42,937 bases of DNA, taken from Pyrinomonadaceae bacterium (lineage in GTDB: Bacteria; Acidobacteriota; Blastocatellia; Pyrinomonadales; Pyrinomonadaceae). Below the pieces are notes generated by a model. That model saw only the letters and a list, made by a program, of their open reading frames with translations, ran no database searches and had not been told where the DNA came from. A program made the position numbers and the translations under genes. Positions 16,101 to 24,248 of this stretch are shown here, in pieces; positions within the stretch are counted from its first letter, which is position 1, and the number at the start of each line of letters is the position of its first letter. The DNA lies in assembly GCA_022843305.1 (NCBI GenBank), contig JALHNX010000024.1, positions 1 to 42,937 of the forward strand, written 5' to 3'.

Positions 16101-18835
16101 GGGCGACCGATCGGCATAATGTTCCAATCGGCTTTCGGTTCAGGATTTAATGACGGGTCGAAAACGATTGAGGTGATCGTCGTTTCCGTCAATCCGTAGG
16201 CGTTGAGCCAGCGAATTTGATGTCCCGCAATTTTGCGCCAGGCATTGTAATCTTCCGCCAAAACTTTCTCGCTTCCCGTCACGACCATGCGCAGCGTGTC
16301 GGGGAGTTTAAGTTCCGAATCGGTTAGCGACAATGTCCATTGCCGCCAATATGAAACCGGCAAATTAACAACGGTTAATTTTTCCTGATCGAGAAATTCC
16401 GTAAAGGATTTCAGCGAACTTTGAGTTTGCTGAGGCAATAAAACGAGCGTCGCGCCGCACAAAAGAGAAGGAAATAATTCTTCGGCAGCGACATCGAAAT
16501 TAAAGGATGCGAATTGCAGAATGCGGTCGGCGGTTCGCAGTTCGTAAAGATTCGTGATGGCGAAAGAATGGTTGACCAGAGATTTGTGCGAAACCATCAC
16601 CCCTTTCGGCATTCCGGTCGAACCGGAAGTGTAAATAATATAAGCGGGCGCGGTATTTGTTTGCTCGACAAGCGGATTTTCGCCGCTTTGTTCGGCGATT
16701 TGGTCGCAGACGGCATCTATACAAATCACATTTTCGCATTGATCTTTTAATTGCTCGGAGAAACGTTCCTGTGCCAGCACGAACGATAATTTTGTGTCGT
16801 TTAGCTTATATTTCAGACGTTCCGCCGGATACGAAGGATCAAGCGGAATATATGTTCCGCCGGCTTTGAGAATTGCCCAGATGGCGATGACCGCTTCGAT
16901 CGAACGCTCGGCGTAAATACCGATCTTTTCTCCCTTTTTAACTCCCGAAGCCAACAGATAATGCGCGAGCTGATTGGCTCGGCGGTTCAGTTCGCGGTAG
17001 GTCAGGCATTTTTCGCCGAAAACCAAAGCCGTCGCCGCGGGCGTTTTTTCAGCCTGTTCTTCAAACAATTGATGAAGACATTTATCTTCGGGATATTCGG
17101 CGCGGGTTTCGTTCCATTCGACGAGCAGCCGATATTTCTCTTTCTCCGTCAGAACGGACAATTCGGCAATCGGCGTTTCGGGAGAGATTGCCGCGCTTTT
17201 CAAAAGATTCGTAAAACTATCGGCTAATTTTTCAACGCTTGCCTTGCCGAGTTTTTCGGTGTCGTAAATCCAGCGGCATTCGGTTTCGGAAACGACGAGA
17301 ATTAATTCGTTTCCGTCAGCCGGCTGAAAATCTTCAAATCGTGCAGCTTCCGCAAACGCGACCGGCAGTGCAAAATTATTGTCCGGTGCGGATGATATTT
17401 CAAATTGCGGATACCGCGCAAAAATATCGAGCGCGTAAGTTTGATGTTTGACGACCGAATTTATTTCTTCAACGGCTGATTCGAAATATTCCGTCAGATT
17501 ATTTTTGTCGTCAATTTCAAAACGCAAAGGAATCTGCGGCGCGAAAAGTTTATTAAAATTATTTGTTCGACAGTTTATTTCGGGATGACTGTAACCGACA
17601 TCAAAACTTTCCGGATTGCCGAGTCGCGCGAGCAATGTTCCGAAGGCGGTTAGCAACAATTTTTCAAGTTTGCCGGATTTTTCCCGTTTTTCGAAGAATG
17701 ATAAAAATTCTGCGGGCAAAGGCATTGTCAAAGCCGAATACTTTGCAGCATCAGCAGAGAGGTTTTTAACGGCGTAGGGAACGGCTGCCGGTTGCAGAGA
17801 ATCGAGTTTTTGCAGCCAATAGCTCTCGCGGCGAGCGGTCGCTTGCTGAAGTTTCGTGAGTTGTTCGATCTCTCTCGTCGAGAGTTCCGGCAAACGGCTG
17901 CCCTCGCATAACCCTTTTTCTTCTATCAATTCCGGGATGACGACCGCCTTTCCGTCGAGCCGTTGCAGCTGACGCAGTTCGACTTCGCCGTCCGCCGCCG
18001 CAACCCGTATAAAATCTTTGCCTAATTTCGTGATAATTCCAACCGGAATCGGTGCTGCCGGTTTTTCTCCGCAGATTTCCAACTGCTTGACGATCAGATA
18101 CTCGTTTCCGATGAGCATTTTGGTGCTTCCCAACGGATTCGGGTAAGCCCCGAAGTCCAATCCGCGCACTGTTCTCGAAAGCTCGTTTACTGTCTGCTGC
18201 CAGCTGAGCATTCCGCCGTTTGACGGTTTTTTGAAACGCCCGTAATAAGTCCGTTGTGCCGGGTTTTGCGGCACGGCGGCAAAAGTGTTATTTTCCAGCT
18301 CGCCGACCAGTTCGGAAAACGCCGCGATCGCCGCTTCATAACATTTGGCGTTCAGCGTCAATGCGGTGTCGGTTTCGCCGATTGCTACCGTTTTTTGTTT
18401 GAGAATATCGCCGCCGTCAATTTCATCGGTAATCAGATGCCATGAAATCCCGTGGCTGGTTTCGCCGTTCATCAATGCCCACGAAGTCGAGTAAGTTCCG
18501 GCATAACGCGGCAGCGGCGCATCGTGATAATTGATTGCCCCGCGCTGCGCCAAGCCCAAAACGTCTGCGCGCAAAATCGTGTCGTTGACGATGCTGAACA
18601 GAAAATCAAAAGGCGCGGCGGACGAGTCGTTGAGTTGGCTGACATCGGTCAATACTTGAATTTTATTGTCTTTCGCCCATTTTCGCAGATCGGCATCGTT
18701 CGAGATGACCGTCCGCAGATCGTGTCCTCCGGCGGTTAAAATCTCGGCACAGCGAATCGGCAGAGTTCCTTCGCCGATGATGATGCAAGAAAAACTGTTC
18801 CCGGTTGATTCTTCTTTCCCACTATTATGAAGCAT
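13178..18835 (-). CDS. NRPS1: formyltransferase / half-condensation / adenylation with embedded PRMT-like methyltransferase / carrier / thioesterase
   Basis: This 1885-residue cytosolic megaenzyme is a single-module NRPS. Residues 15-300 are a formyltransferase of methionyl-tRNA-formyltransferase type with Asn102, His104 and Asp140 in place. Residues about 330-575 match only the C-terminal lobe of a condensation domain; the HHxxxDG half is missing. Adenylation runs from about 590, with YTSGSTGMPKGV at 735-746 and QVKIRGFRIE at 995-1004. It is interrupted at about 1053-1395 by a class I methyltransferase (VVEIGTGK, SEIIGTIGSSE) and resumes with NGKIDRK (Lys1436). The carrier Ser is 1493 (GGHSL) and the thioesterase Ser 1623 (GSSFGG), with Asp1650 and His1795/1796. 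The specificity line by GrsA alignment is D-V-E-N-V-T-A-I-T-K; I do not assign a substrate. The ATG at 18835 has a good ribosome site (AAAGGAAAA). The last 60 residues have no counterpart in NRPS2. Confidence 0.93.
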   Translation of the reverse strand: MLHNSGKEESTGNSFSCIIIGEGTLPIRCAEILTAGGHDLRTVISNDADLRKWAKDNKIQVLTDVSQLNDSSAAPFDFLFSIVNDTILRADVLGLAQRGAINYHDAPLPRYAGTYSTSWALMNGETSHGISWHLITDEIDGGDILKQKTVAIGETDTALTLNAKCYEAAIAAFSELVGELENNTFAAVPQNPAQRTYYGRFKKPSNGGMLSWQQTVNELSRTVRGLDFGAYPNPLGSTKMLIGNEYLIVKQLEICGEKPAAPIPVGIITKLGKDFIRVAAADGEVELRQLQRLDGKAVVIPELIEEKGLCEGSRLPELSTREIEQLTKLQQATARRESYWLQKLDSLQPAAVPYAVKNLSADAAKYSALTMPLPAEFLSFFEKREKSGKLEKLLLTAFGTLLARLGNPESFDVGYSHPEINCRTNNFNKLFAPQIPLRFEIDDKNNLTEYFESAVEEINSVVKHQTYALDIFARYPQFEISSAPDNNFALPVAFAEAARFEDFQPADGNELILVVSETECRWIYDTEKLGKASVEKLADSFTNLLKSAAISPETPIAELSVLTEKEKYRLLVEWNETRAEYPEDKCLHQLFEEQAEKTPAATALVFGEKCLTYRELNRRANQLAHYLLASGVKKGEKIGIYAERSIEAVIAIWAILKAGGTYIPLDPSYPAERLKYKLNDTKLSFVLAQERFSEQLKDQCENVICIDAVCDQIAEQSGENPLVEQTNTAPAYIIYTSGSTGMPKGVMVSHKSLVNHSFAITNLYELRTADRILQFASFNFDVAAEELFPSLLCGATLVLLPQQTQSSLKSFTEFLDQEKLTVVNLPVSYWRQWTLSLTDSELKLPDTLRMVVTGSEKVLAEDYNAWRKIAGHQIRWLNAYGLTETTITSIVFDPSLNPEPKADWNIMPIGRPIGNTEVYLLDRNLQPVPVGIPGNLYIGGDGLALGYLNQPKISAEKFISHPFKSASDARLFKSGDLARYLPTGEIEYLGRSDNQVKIRGFRIEPAEIESFLTAHPELCESVVIAEESKSGETNLIAYIVPHEENQTPQTAPIELWASVGEYPVYDELMYYAMSTDEGRTSRYEVAIKELVKDKTVVEIGTGKDVILARFCIAAGAKKVYAIEALDSAYRGAKKLVDSLGLSDRIILIKGFSTEVELPEKVDVCVSEIIGTIGSSEGAVPVLNDARRFLKPHGAMIPERCVTKIAAVQIPDEILNSPHFSELSEKYAGKIFQEIGYKFDVRVCLGNLPQTNILSDHGIFEDLDFTSYINPDSTAEITLNITKSGRLDGFLLWLNLHTVKDLVIDNLEEKSSWLPVYFPVFESGIEVVEGDVIRAVCRSRISDNGFNPDYVIRGALHRKNGETIEFSHDSFHHEPVFKQTAFYQKLFSENKIPVRKLETQGVCPKKLKKFLSRFLPVYMIPSVFVELAEMPKLPNGKIDRKALPAPKIELSNAESDSSPVRDEIESKLVAIWKEILEIRSVGVQDNFFDLGGHSLKAIRMFAEVEETFGKSIPIATLFQAGTVEKLAAILRESEWSAPESSIVPIQPAGTKPPFFCIHAMGGNVLFYRDLAKHLGKDQPFYGVQARRLGGRQVGHATVEEMAEFYIKEIKTVQPEGPYFLGGSSFGGLAAFEMARQLRMAGEEVGLLALLDTGTPDYPKVLPTTTAFRSKLYEMIRRIQHHRDSLKAFDTAEKKAYIVEKLKKVRLKYRRKVNDLHKKAMRRFYQKTKGAEAIPQNYIQIEDQIGKAGVNYAPPVYEGKMTLFRATNQPLGIVEDATLGWARYIDGEIEIHEVPGHHGSIVAEPYVKTLAVKLTNCLELAGEKENNFAENPAAEKTNRSRSASASKFNSILPFSPALFVKENYANLIANTPVEDIFLFEIALTAFC

Positions 18836-19048
18836 GATTTTCCTTTTATTTCTCCTTTTAACTAAATGTAGTTGAGAATATAATTTTTGCCGTTTATTAG
18901 TCCGGAAACTAAATTTTCGATTGTTCAGAGTCCCGCATTTATGCGGCTTTCCGCCGCGCTTCGCGGGCGGCTGCCCGGCTTGTGCAGGGACTCAAAACTA
19001 TTACCAAATACCGGAAAATTTAATTTAAGGACTATTTATATCAAGAAA
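18836..19048 (-). promoter_or_regulatory. Intergenic region between NRPS2 and NRPS1
   Basis: This is a 213 bp gap in an otherwise compact operon. It holds a strong ribosome binding site for NRPS1 just before 18835, an AT-rich stretch that could carry a promoter (no confident -35/-10 pair), and the structured 66 bp element at 18928-18993 listed separately. It may give NRPS1 its own expression control or mark an insertion junction. Confidence 0.4.
18928..18993. repeat. Structured GC-rich palindromic element
   Basis: The element is closed by a perfect 7 bp inverted repeat, GAGTCCC at 18928-18934 and GGGACTC at 18987-18993. Inside are a perfect 6 bp stem CCGCAT/ATGCGG at 18933-18946 and a second GC-rich stem built from CCGCCGCG and CGCGGGCGG at 18951-18970. 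The first inner stem shares two bases with the closing stem, so both cannot be complete at once. It contrasts sharply with its AT-rich flanks, and I saw no second copy in the window. It could be an interspersed REP/BIME-like repeat or act as an RNA structure between the two NRPS genes. Confidence 0.55.
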
Positions 19049-22000
19049 TTATGAATGTAATTGCAAGCCTTCGACCAATTCGAGGGTTTGCGGTTGTTCG
19101 TCCATCAACTGTTCGTCCGGCATCTCTTCCTTGATCGCGGTGCGCGATTCCGAGCCGGCAAGTTCAATACATTGATTAAGTTGGAGGGCAAGATTTTTGA
19201 CATACGGTTCGGCAACAATCGAGCCGTGATGACCCTCTATTTCGTGAATTTCCAATTCGCCTTTAACGAGATTCTGCCAACCGAGCGTCGGGTCGGGCTT
19301 GATTCCCAAAGGCTGATGCGAAGCGCGGAACAACGTCATTTTGCCGGAATAAACCCGCGGCGAATATTTCAGTCCGGCTTTCGAAATCTGGTCTTCGATC
19401 TGGATGTAATTTTTCGGAATCGAACCCGTTCCTTTAGTCTTCAGATAAAACTTGCGGACGGCTTTTTTGTAGATATTATTTATCTTTCGGCGATACTGCA
19501 ATTTAACTTTCTTCAGTTTATCGAGAATATAATCCGCTCTTTCTTTCGCGCTGAACGCCATTAAACTGTCGCGGTGATGCTGAATGCGGCGGATCATTTC
19601 GTATAATTTTGAACGAAACGCCGTCGTCGTCGGCAACATTTTCGGATAATCTGGCGTTCCCGTGTCGAACAATGCGAGCAAAGCGATTTTTTCGCCTTGC
19701 CGTTGAAGCTGATGCGCAATCTCGAAAGCCGCCAACCCGCCGAATGATGAACCGCCGATGTAATATGGTCCGACGGGCTGAATAGCTTTCATCTCTTTAA
19801 TATAAAATTCCGCCATTTCTTCGACCGTCGCGTGTCCGACCTGCCGACCGCCCAAACGCCGCGCCTGAATTCCGTAAAAAGGCTGGTCTTCGCCGAGATG
19901 TTTTGCCAGATCGCGGTAAAAAAGAACGTTTCCGCCCTTTGCGTGAACGCAGAAGAAAGGCTGTTTCGTGCCTGCGGGCTGAATCGGGACGATTGACGAT
20001 TCCGGCTCCGCCCAACCGTCCTGACGAAGAATTCCGGCTAATTTCTCGATCGTGCCGGCTTCAAAAAGCGTCGCCAACGGAATGTTTTTGCCGAAAGATT
20101 CTTCGACTTCGGCAAACATTCTGACGGCTTGCAGCGAATGACCGCCCAACTCGAAAAAACTATCCGTCACGCTAATCGGCGAAACGCCCAAAATCGTTTC
20201 CCAGATTTTCACGAGTCTCGATTCATAATCGTCGCGGTGCGCGACAAAATCTCTGTCCGAATCGGACAAAGTCGAATCCGGCGCGGGAAGTGCTTTGCGG
20301 TTTATCTTGCCGTTCGGCGTGAGCGGCAGTTCGTCAAGCTCGACAAACGCCGACGGAATCATATAGTCGGGTAGCGTTTGTTTAAGAAACTGACGCAAAT
20401 CATTTATTTTCAGCGTTTGCGTTTGTTCCGCCGCAAAGTAAGCCGCGAGGCGTTTGTCGCCGGGCGTGTCTTCGCGGGCGATAACCGCCGCTTCTTTAAT
20501 TGCGGGATGCGCTAAAAGTTTCGTTTCGATCTCGCCTAATTCGATACGAAAACCGCGAATTTTTACCTGATTGTCAATCCGTCCGAGATATTCGATTTCG
20601 CCCGTCGGCAGATAACGCACAAGATCGCCCGTTTTGTAGATTCGGGCAGACGGATCGTTTTTGAACGGATTTTTGATAAACCGTTCGTCGGTCAGTTCGC
20701 GCCGATTCAAATAGCCGCGCGCCAGACCGTCGCCGCCCAGATAAAGTTCGCCCGGAATGCCGACCGGAACGGGTTGCAAAAAGCGGTCGAGAACGTAAGC
20801 CTGCGTGTTTGTTATCGGGCGACCGATGGTTGCTTTGCCTTTATCGCGCAAAGCGTAGGTCGAATAAGTCGTATCTTCCGACGGACCGTAGAGATCGAAA
20901 ACTTCCTTGATATGTTCGAGTTCGTAAATCTGCCGCACGAGCGAAGTTTTGAGCGGCTCGCCTGCCAGATTAACGGTGCGAACCGAAGCCGGAACGCCTT
21001 TGATTCTTAACAGTTCGGTGATCGCCGAGGGAACGGTGTTTATCAATGTAACTTCATTGGCGGCGGGCGCGTTCGGCAAATGCAAAATATTTTCGACCAG
21101 TATGACCGCGCCGCCCACGCTTAACGGAACGAACATCTCATAAACCGAAAGATCGAAACAAATGGATGTCGAAGCCAACACGCCTTTTAGTTGTTCGGCA
21201 TTAAAAACCGAATGCGCCCAATTTATCAGAGCGACCGTGCTGTGATGCTCGATCGCCACGCCTTTGGGCTTGCCGGTCGAACCGGAAGTGTATATGACAT
21301 ACGCCAGATTATTCGGTTTGGCTAACGAAACCGGATTTTCTTCAGATTCCTGAGCGATTCGCTGCGCGTCGCCGTCGAGCGTTACGATCTTTCCTTTATA
21401 ATGGCTTAAATCGTCAATCAGATTTTGCGTCGTCAGCAACAGTGGAGCTTGCGAATCCGCCAACATATAATTTATTCGATCTTGCGGGTAAGCCGGATCG
21501 AGCGGAATATAAGCGCCGCCCGCTTTGAGAATTCCGAGAATTCCGACGATCATCTCGACCGAACGCGCGGCGCAAATTCCCACTAAAGTTTCGGCTCCCA
21601 CATCCAGCGCGCGGAGATAATTTGCCAGTTGATTTGAACGGCGGTTCAGCTCACGATAAGTTAAACGCTCATTGCCGAAAATCAAGGCGGTCGCTTCGGG
21701 GGTTTCTTTGACCTGCGCCTCGAACAATTGAGAAATGGATCTGTTTTCGGAATATTGCGCTTTTACGTCGTTCCATTCGACCAAAAGCTGATGCCGTTCT
21801 TTTTCCCTTATCAAAGGCAAATCAGACATCGGCGCTTCAGAATTGGCGGCGATTCCTTCTAAAAAAGTCGTGAAGTGGCTGATTAATTTTCCGATATTTT
21901 CGGGATCAATTCTGTTTTCGTCATATATCCAGCCGATCTCCGATTCGTTTTCCGAAAACACCAGTGCCAGTTCCGTTCCTTTGATCGGTGCGTAATCGGC

Positions 22001-23473
22001 GAATCGCGCAGCTTTGACGACCGCAACCGGAAGCGTGAATTGATTGCCGGTTTCGTCCGGCGAACGAAGCTGCGGAAATCTTGCGATTAGGTCGTAAGGA
22101 TAAGTTTTGCTCCTTTCTGCCGCCGCGATCTCTCGTGCGGTTGATTCGAGAAAATCGTTGAAGTTTTGCCGCCCGTCAAAATTAAAACGCAAAGGCGTTT
22201 GTTTGGCGAAAAGATTTTCCGGCGCGGCAATTTCATCTTTTTCGGATTTGCCGTATCCGACATCGAAATTGTCAATTCCGCCCAAACGCGCGAGCATCGC
22301 TCCGAAAGCGGCAGTGAGAACCTCGCTTTTCCGGCGGCTGTCAAGGGATTTTTCCAAAAAGGCTGTAAATTCAACGGGAATCAGCATCGGCGCGGTTTGA
22401 TAATTCACCGAATCCGACGCGGCTGTGCTGTTCACAAAAGGCGGCGCCGCCGGTTCTAATGCCGAAAGTTTTTTGACCCAGAATGATTCGTGCCGGCAAT
22501 TTTCTTTATAAAGCGTTTCGATTTGCCGCAAGGTTTCCGCGTCGAGGTCTGCAAATCGAAAACCTGTGCGCAAATCAAATTTTGCCGCAAAGTCCGAAAC
22601 GGAAATCGGCTGACCGTCGAGCCGCAAAAATCCGCGTAAAATTATTTCTCTGTCATTGGTCGAAACTTGTAAGAAATCTTCATCAATCGCGTTGATCGTG
22701 CCGGGCGCGGAGTTTGCCGCCGAATCGAGAATTTCCGCTTCCGAAACGATAAAAAACTCGTTTTCAACCGCGATCTTTGCCGCGCCGAGCGGGTTCGGAT
22801 GATTGCCGAAATTTAACGCTCGCACCAAAGCTGAAATCTCGGCGGCAGTTTTGTTCCACGAAATCACGCCGCCGTTTTCCGGTCGCTTAAAGCGCGGAAA
22901 AAATGTTCGTTCCGCTAAATTTTGCTTTTCGGCGGCGGCATTTCCGTTTGCTAAATCTGCGACCAGCTCGGCAAATGCGTTGATGGCGGCTTCGTAACAT
23001 TTTGTATTGAGGGTCAGAGCCGTGTCGTTTGCCGTAATTTCGACCGACCGCTGGTTTAAAATGTCGCCCGCGTCAACGACATCGGTGATAACGTGCCAGC
23101 TGATGCCGTGCGAAGTTTCGCCGTTCATCAAAGCCCACGAAGTCGCGTGTATTCCGGCATAGCGCGGCAACGGCGAATCATGATAATTGATCGCCAGTTT
23201 ACGCGCCAACCGCAAAACGTCTTCGCGCAGGATATGTTCGTTGACGATGCTGAACAAATAATCGAAAGGTTCTTCGATCTGCTCTGCCAGATTCGCGCCG
23301 GGAACAAGCACGGAAATTCCATTTTCCCGCGCCCATTTTTTGACGTTCGCGTCCGCCGAAGCAACCGCACGAATCCCGAAACCTTCGCGCAGCAGAATTT
23401 CGGCACAGTGAATAGGCAAAGTTCCGCCGCCGACGATCAGACAACTGAATTTATTAACTTTTTCTCTGTTCAT
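19049..23473 (-). CDS. NRPS2: formyltransferase / half-condensation / adenylation (Ala predicted) / carrier / thioesterase
   Basis: This 1474-residue single-module NRPS is paralogous to NRPS1 but lacks the embedded methyltransferase. The formyltransferase (about 10-290) keeps Asn96, His98 and Asp134. Residues about 315-565 are again only the C-terminal lobe of a condensation domain. Adenylation spans about 580-1065, with YTSGSTGKPKGV at 728-739, QVKIRGFRIE and the catalytic Lys1056 (NGKINRK). Pocket residues read D774, L775, Y778, N812, N835, A837, L861, T869, Y870, K1056, that is DLYNNALTYK, very close to the code I recall for alanine-activating domains such as in microcystin synthetase. The carrier Ser is 1113; the thioesterase triad is Ser1243 (GSSFGG), Asp1270 and His1415/1416. 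The expected product is N-formyl-alanine, released or transferred by the thioesterase. Confidence 0.93.
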   Translation of the reverse strand: MNREKVNKFSCLIVGGGTLPIHCAEILLREGFGIRAVASADANVKKWARENGISVLVPGANLAEQIEEPFDYLFSIVNEHILREDVLRLARKLAINYHDSPLPRYAGIHATSWALMNGETSHGISWHVITDVVDAGDILNQRSVEITANDTALTLNTKCYEAAINAFAELVADLANGNAAAEKQNLAERTFFPRFKRPENGGVISWNKTAAEISALVRALNFGNHPNPLGAAKIAVENEFFIVSEAEILDSAANSAPGTINAIDEDFLQVSTNDREIILRGFLRLDGQPISVSDFAAKFDLRTGFRFADLDAETLRQIETLYKENCRHESFWVKKLSALEPAAPPFVNSTAASDSVNYQTAPMLIPVEFTAFLEKSLDSRRKSEVLTAAFGAMLARLGGIDNFDVGYGKSEKDEIAAPENLFAKQTPLRFNFDGRQNFNDFLESTAREIAAAERSKTYPYDLIARFPQLRSPDETGNQFTLPVAVVKAARFADYAPIKGTELALVFSENESEIGWIYDENRIDPENIGKLISHFTTFLEGIAANSEAPMSDLPLIREKERHQLLVEWNDVKAQYSENRSISQLFEAQVKETPEATALIFGNERLTYRELNRRSNQLANYLRALDVGAETLVGICAARSVEMIVGILGILKAGGAYIPLDPAYPQDRINYMLADSQAPLLLTTQNLIDDLSHYKGKIVTLDGDAQRIAQESEENPVSLAKPNNLAYVIYTSGSTGKPKGVAIEHHSTVALINWAHSVFNAEQLKGVLASTSICFDLSVYEMFVPLSVGGAVILVENILHLPNAPAANEVTLINTVPSAITELLRIKGVPASVRTVNLAGEPLKTSLVRQIYELEHIKEVFDLYGPSEDTTYSTYALRDKGKATIGRPITNTQAYVLDRFLQPVPVGIPGELYLGGDGLARGYLNRRELTDERFIKNPFKNDPSARIYKTGDLVRYLPTGEIEYLGRIDNQVKIRGFRIELGEIETKLLAHPAIKEAAVIAREDTPGDKRLAAYFAAEQTQTLKINDLRQFLKQTLPDYMIPSAFVELDELPLTPNGKINRKALPAPDSTLSDSDRDFVAHRDDYESRLVKIWETILGVSPISVTDSFFELGGHSLQAVRMFAEVEESFGKNIPLATLFEAGTIEKLAGILRQDGWAEPESSIVPIQPAGTKQPFFCVHAKGGNVLFYRDLAKHLGEDQPFYGIQARRLGGRQVGHATVEEMAEFYIKEMKAIQPVGPYYIGGSSFGGLAAFEIAHQLQRQGEKIALLALFDTGTPDYPKMLPTTTAFRSKLYEMIRRIQHHRDSLMAFSAKERADYILDKLKKVKLQYRRKINNIYKKAVRKFYLKTKGTGSIPKNYIQIEDQISKAGLKYSPRVYSGKMTLFRASHQPLGIKPDPTLGWQNLVKGELEIHEIEGHHGSIVAEPYVKNLALQLNQCIELAGSESRTAIKEEMPDEQLMDEQPQTLELVEGLQLHS

Positions 23474-23503
23474 ATTTGAACTAAAGTATCTTGGATAAAC
23501 CTT

Positions 23504-24238
23504 TTATTTTGTTTTTCGGGCGACGGCGATCAAATGATGCGTTCCTTCGGCGCGATGTTTAAGTTCGCCGTTTGCCGATTGAATCGAATTGACGACGTTG
23601 CCGAAAATGCTGGACGCGGTCTTTATCGGATGATTGAGCGACCAAGACCTTAAACCGAGCTTGCGGTAATAGCCGCCGGCAATCGCGTATTCGACCGTCA
23701 CTTCGTCAAAATATTTGTTCAAAAGCGCGTTCAACTCACCCTTTTTATAATGCCGTTTGTGGTCGGGATTTTTGTTTTCCACCCAATCGCCGTTCGGCGT
23801 GGTCAGCAGAAAAATTCCGCCGGGTTTTAAAACCCGCGAAATTTCGCTGACAAAACGGTCGTCCGCTTCGACATGCTCGATAACCTCGACCGAAACGACG
23901 TAATCGAACGATTGGTCGGGCAAATCCGAACAGGTCATATCGCCGAAAATCACATCTTTGATATTGCTTCGGCGTTGGCGGGCTTGTTTGACGATACTGT
24001 CGTTGATGCCCAAATTAAGTTCTTCCTGAACGTCCGAACTGCGCGGCAAATCAATGACCGTAATCTGTGCCGGAAGTCCGATGGTATAAGGCGATTTTCT
24101 GCCGCCGACATCCAGAATCAGCGGTGAACCGGAGCTTTTTTTGATGATCTCGCGCAGACGCGCACGAACCTGTTTGTAAAGCGGCGGCAAAACCGGCTCG
24201 GCTAAAAGCCTGCCCATTTCATAAATTTTCATCGTCAT
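23504..24238 (-). CDS. SAM-dependent class I methyltransferase
   Basis: This is a Methyltransf_11-type protein of about 244 residues. It has LILDVGGRKSPYTIGL (motif I region), an acidic loop after strand 2 (ITVIDLP), FGDMTCSDLPDQSFDYVVS (strand 4) and EVIEHVEADDRFVSEISRVL. The reading frame extends back to 24370, which would overlap the NeuA gene by about 120 bp in another frame. The ATG at 24238 (MTMKIYEMG), 10 bp after the NeuA stop, is the sensible start. Sitting between NeuA and NRPS2, it may methylate the nonulosonic acid, another sugar or the glycan end; the substrate is not known. Confidence 0.85.
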   Translation of the reverse strand: MTMKIYEMGRLLAEPVLPPLYKQVRARLREIIKKSSGSPLILDVGGRKSPYTIGLPAQITVIDLPRSSDVQEELNLGINDSIVKQARQRRSNIKDVIFGDMTCSDLPDQSFDYVVSVEVIEHVEADDRFVSEISRVLKPGGIFLLTTPNGDWVENKNPDHKRHYKKGELNALLNKYFDEVTVEYAIAGGYYRKLGLRSWSLNHPIKTASSIFGNVVNSIQSANGELKHRAEGTHHLIAVARKTK

Positions 24239-24248
24239 TTTTTTTGTA

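Noticed and set aside
18928..18993. Element with a 7 bp closing stem taken as a tRNA gene
   Set aside because: The length (66 bp) and closing stem recall a tRNA, but there is no T-loop GTTCRANNC or anticodon arm in the right place.
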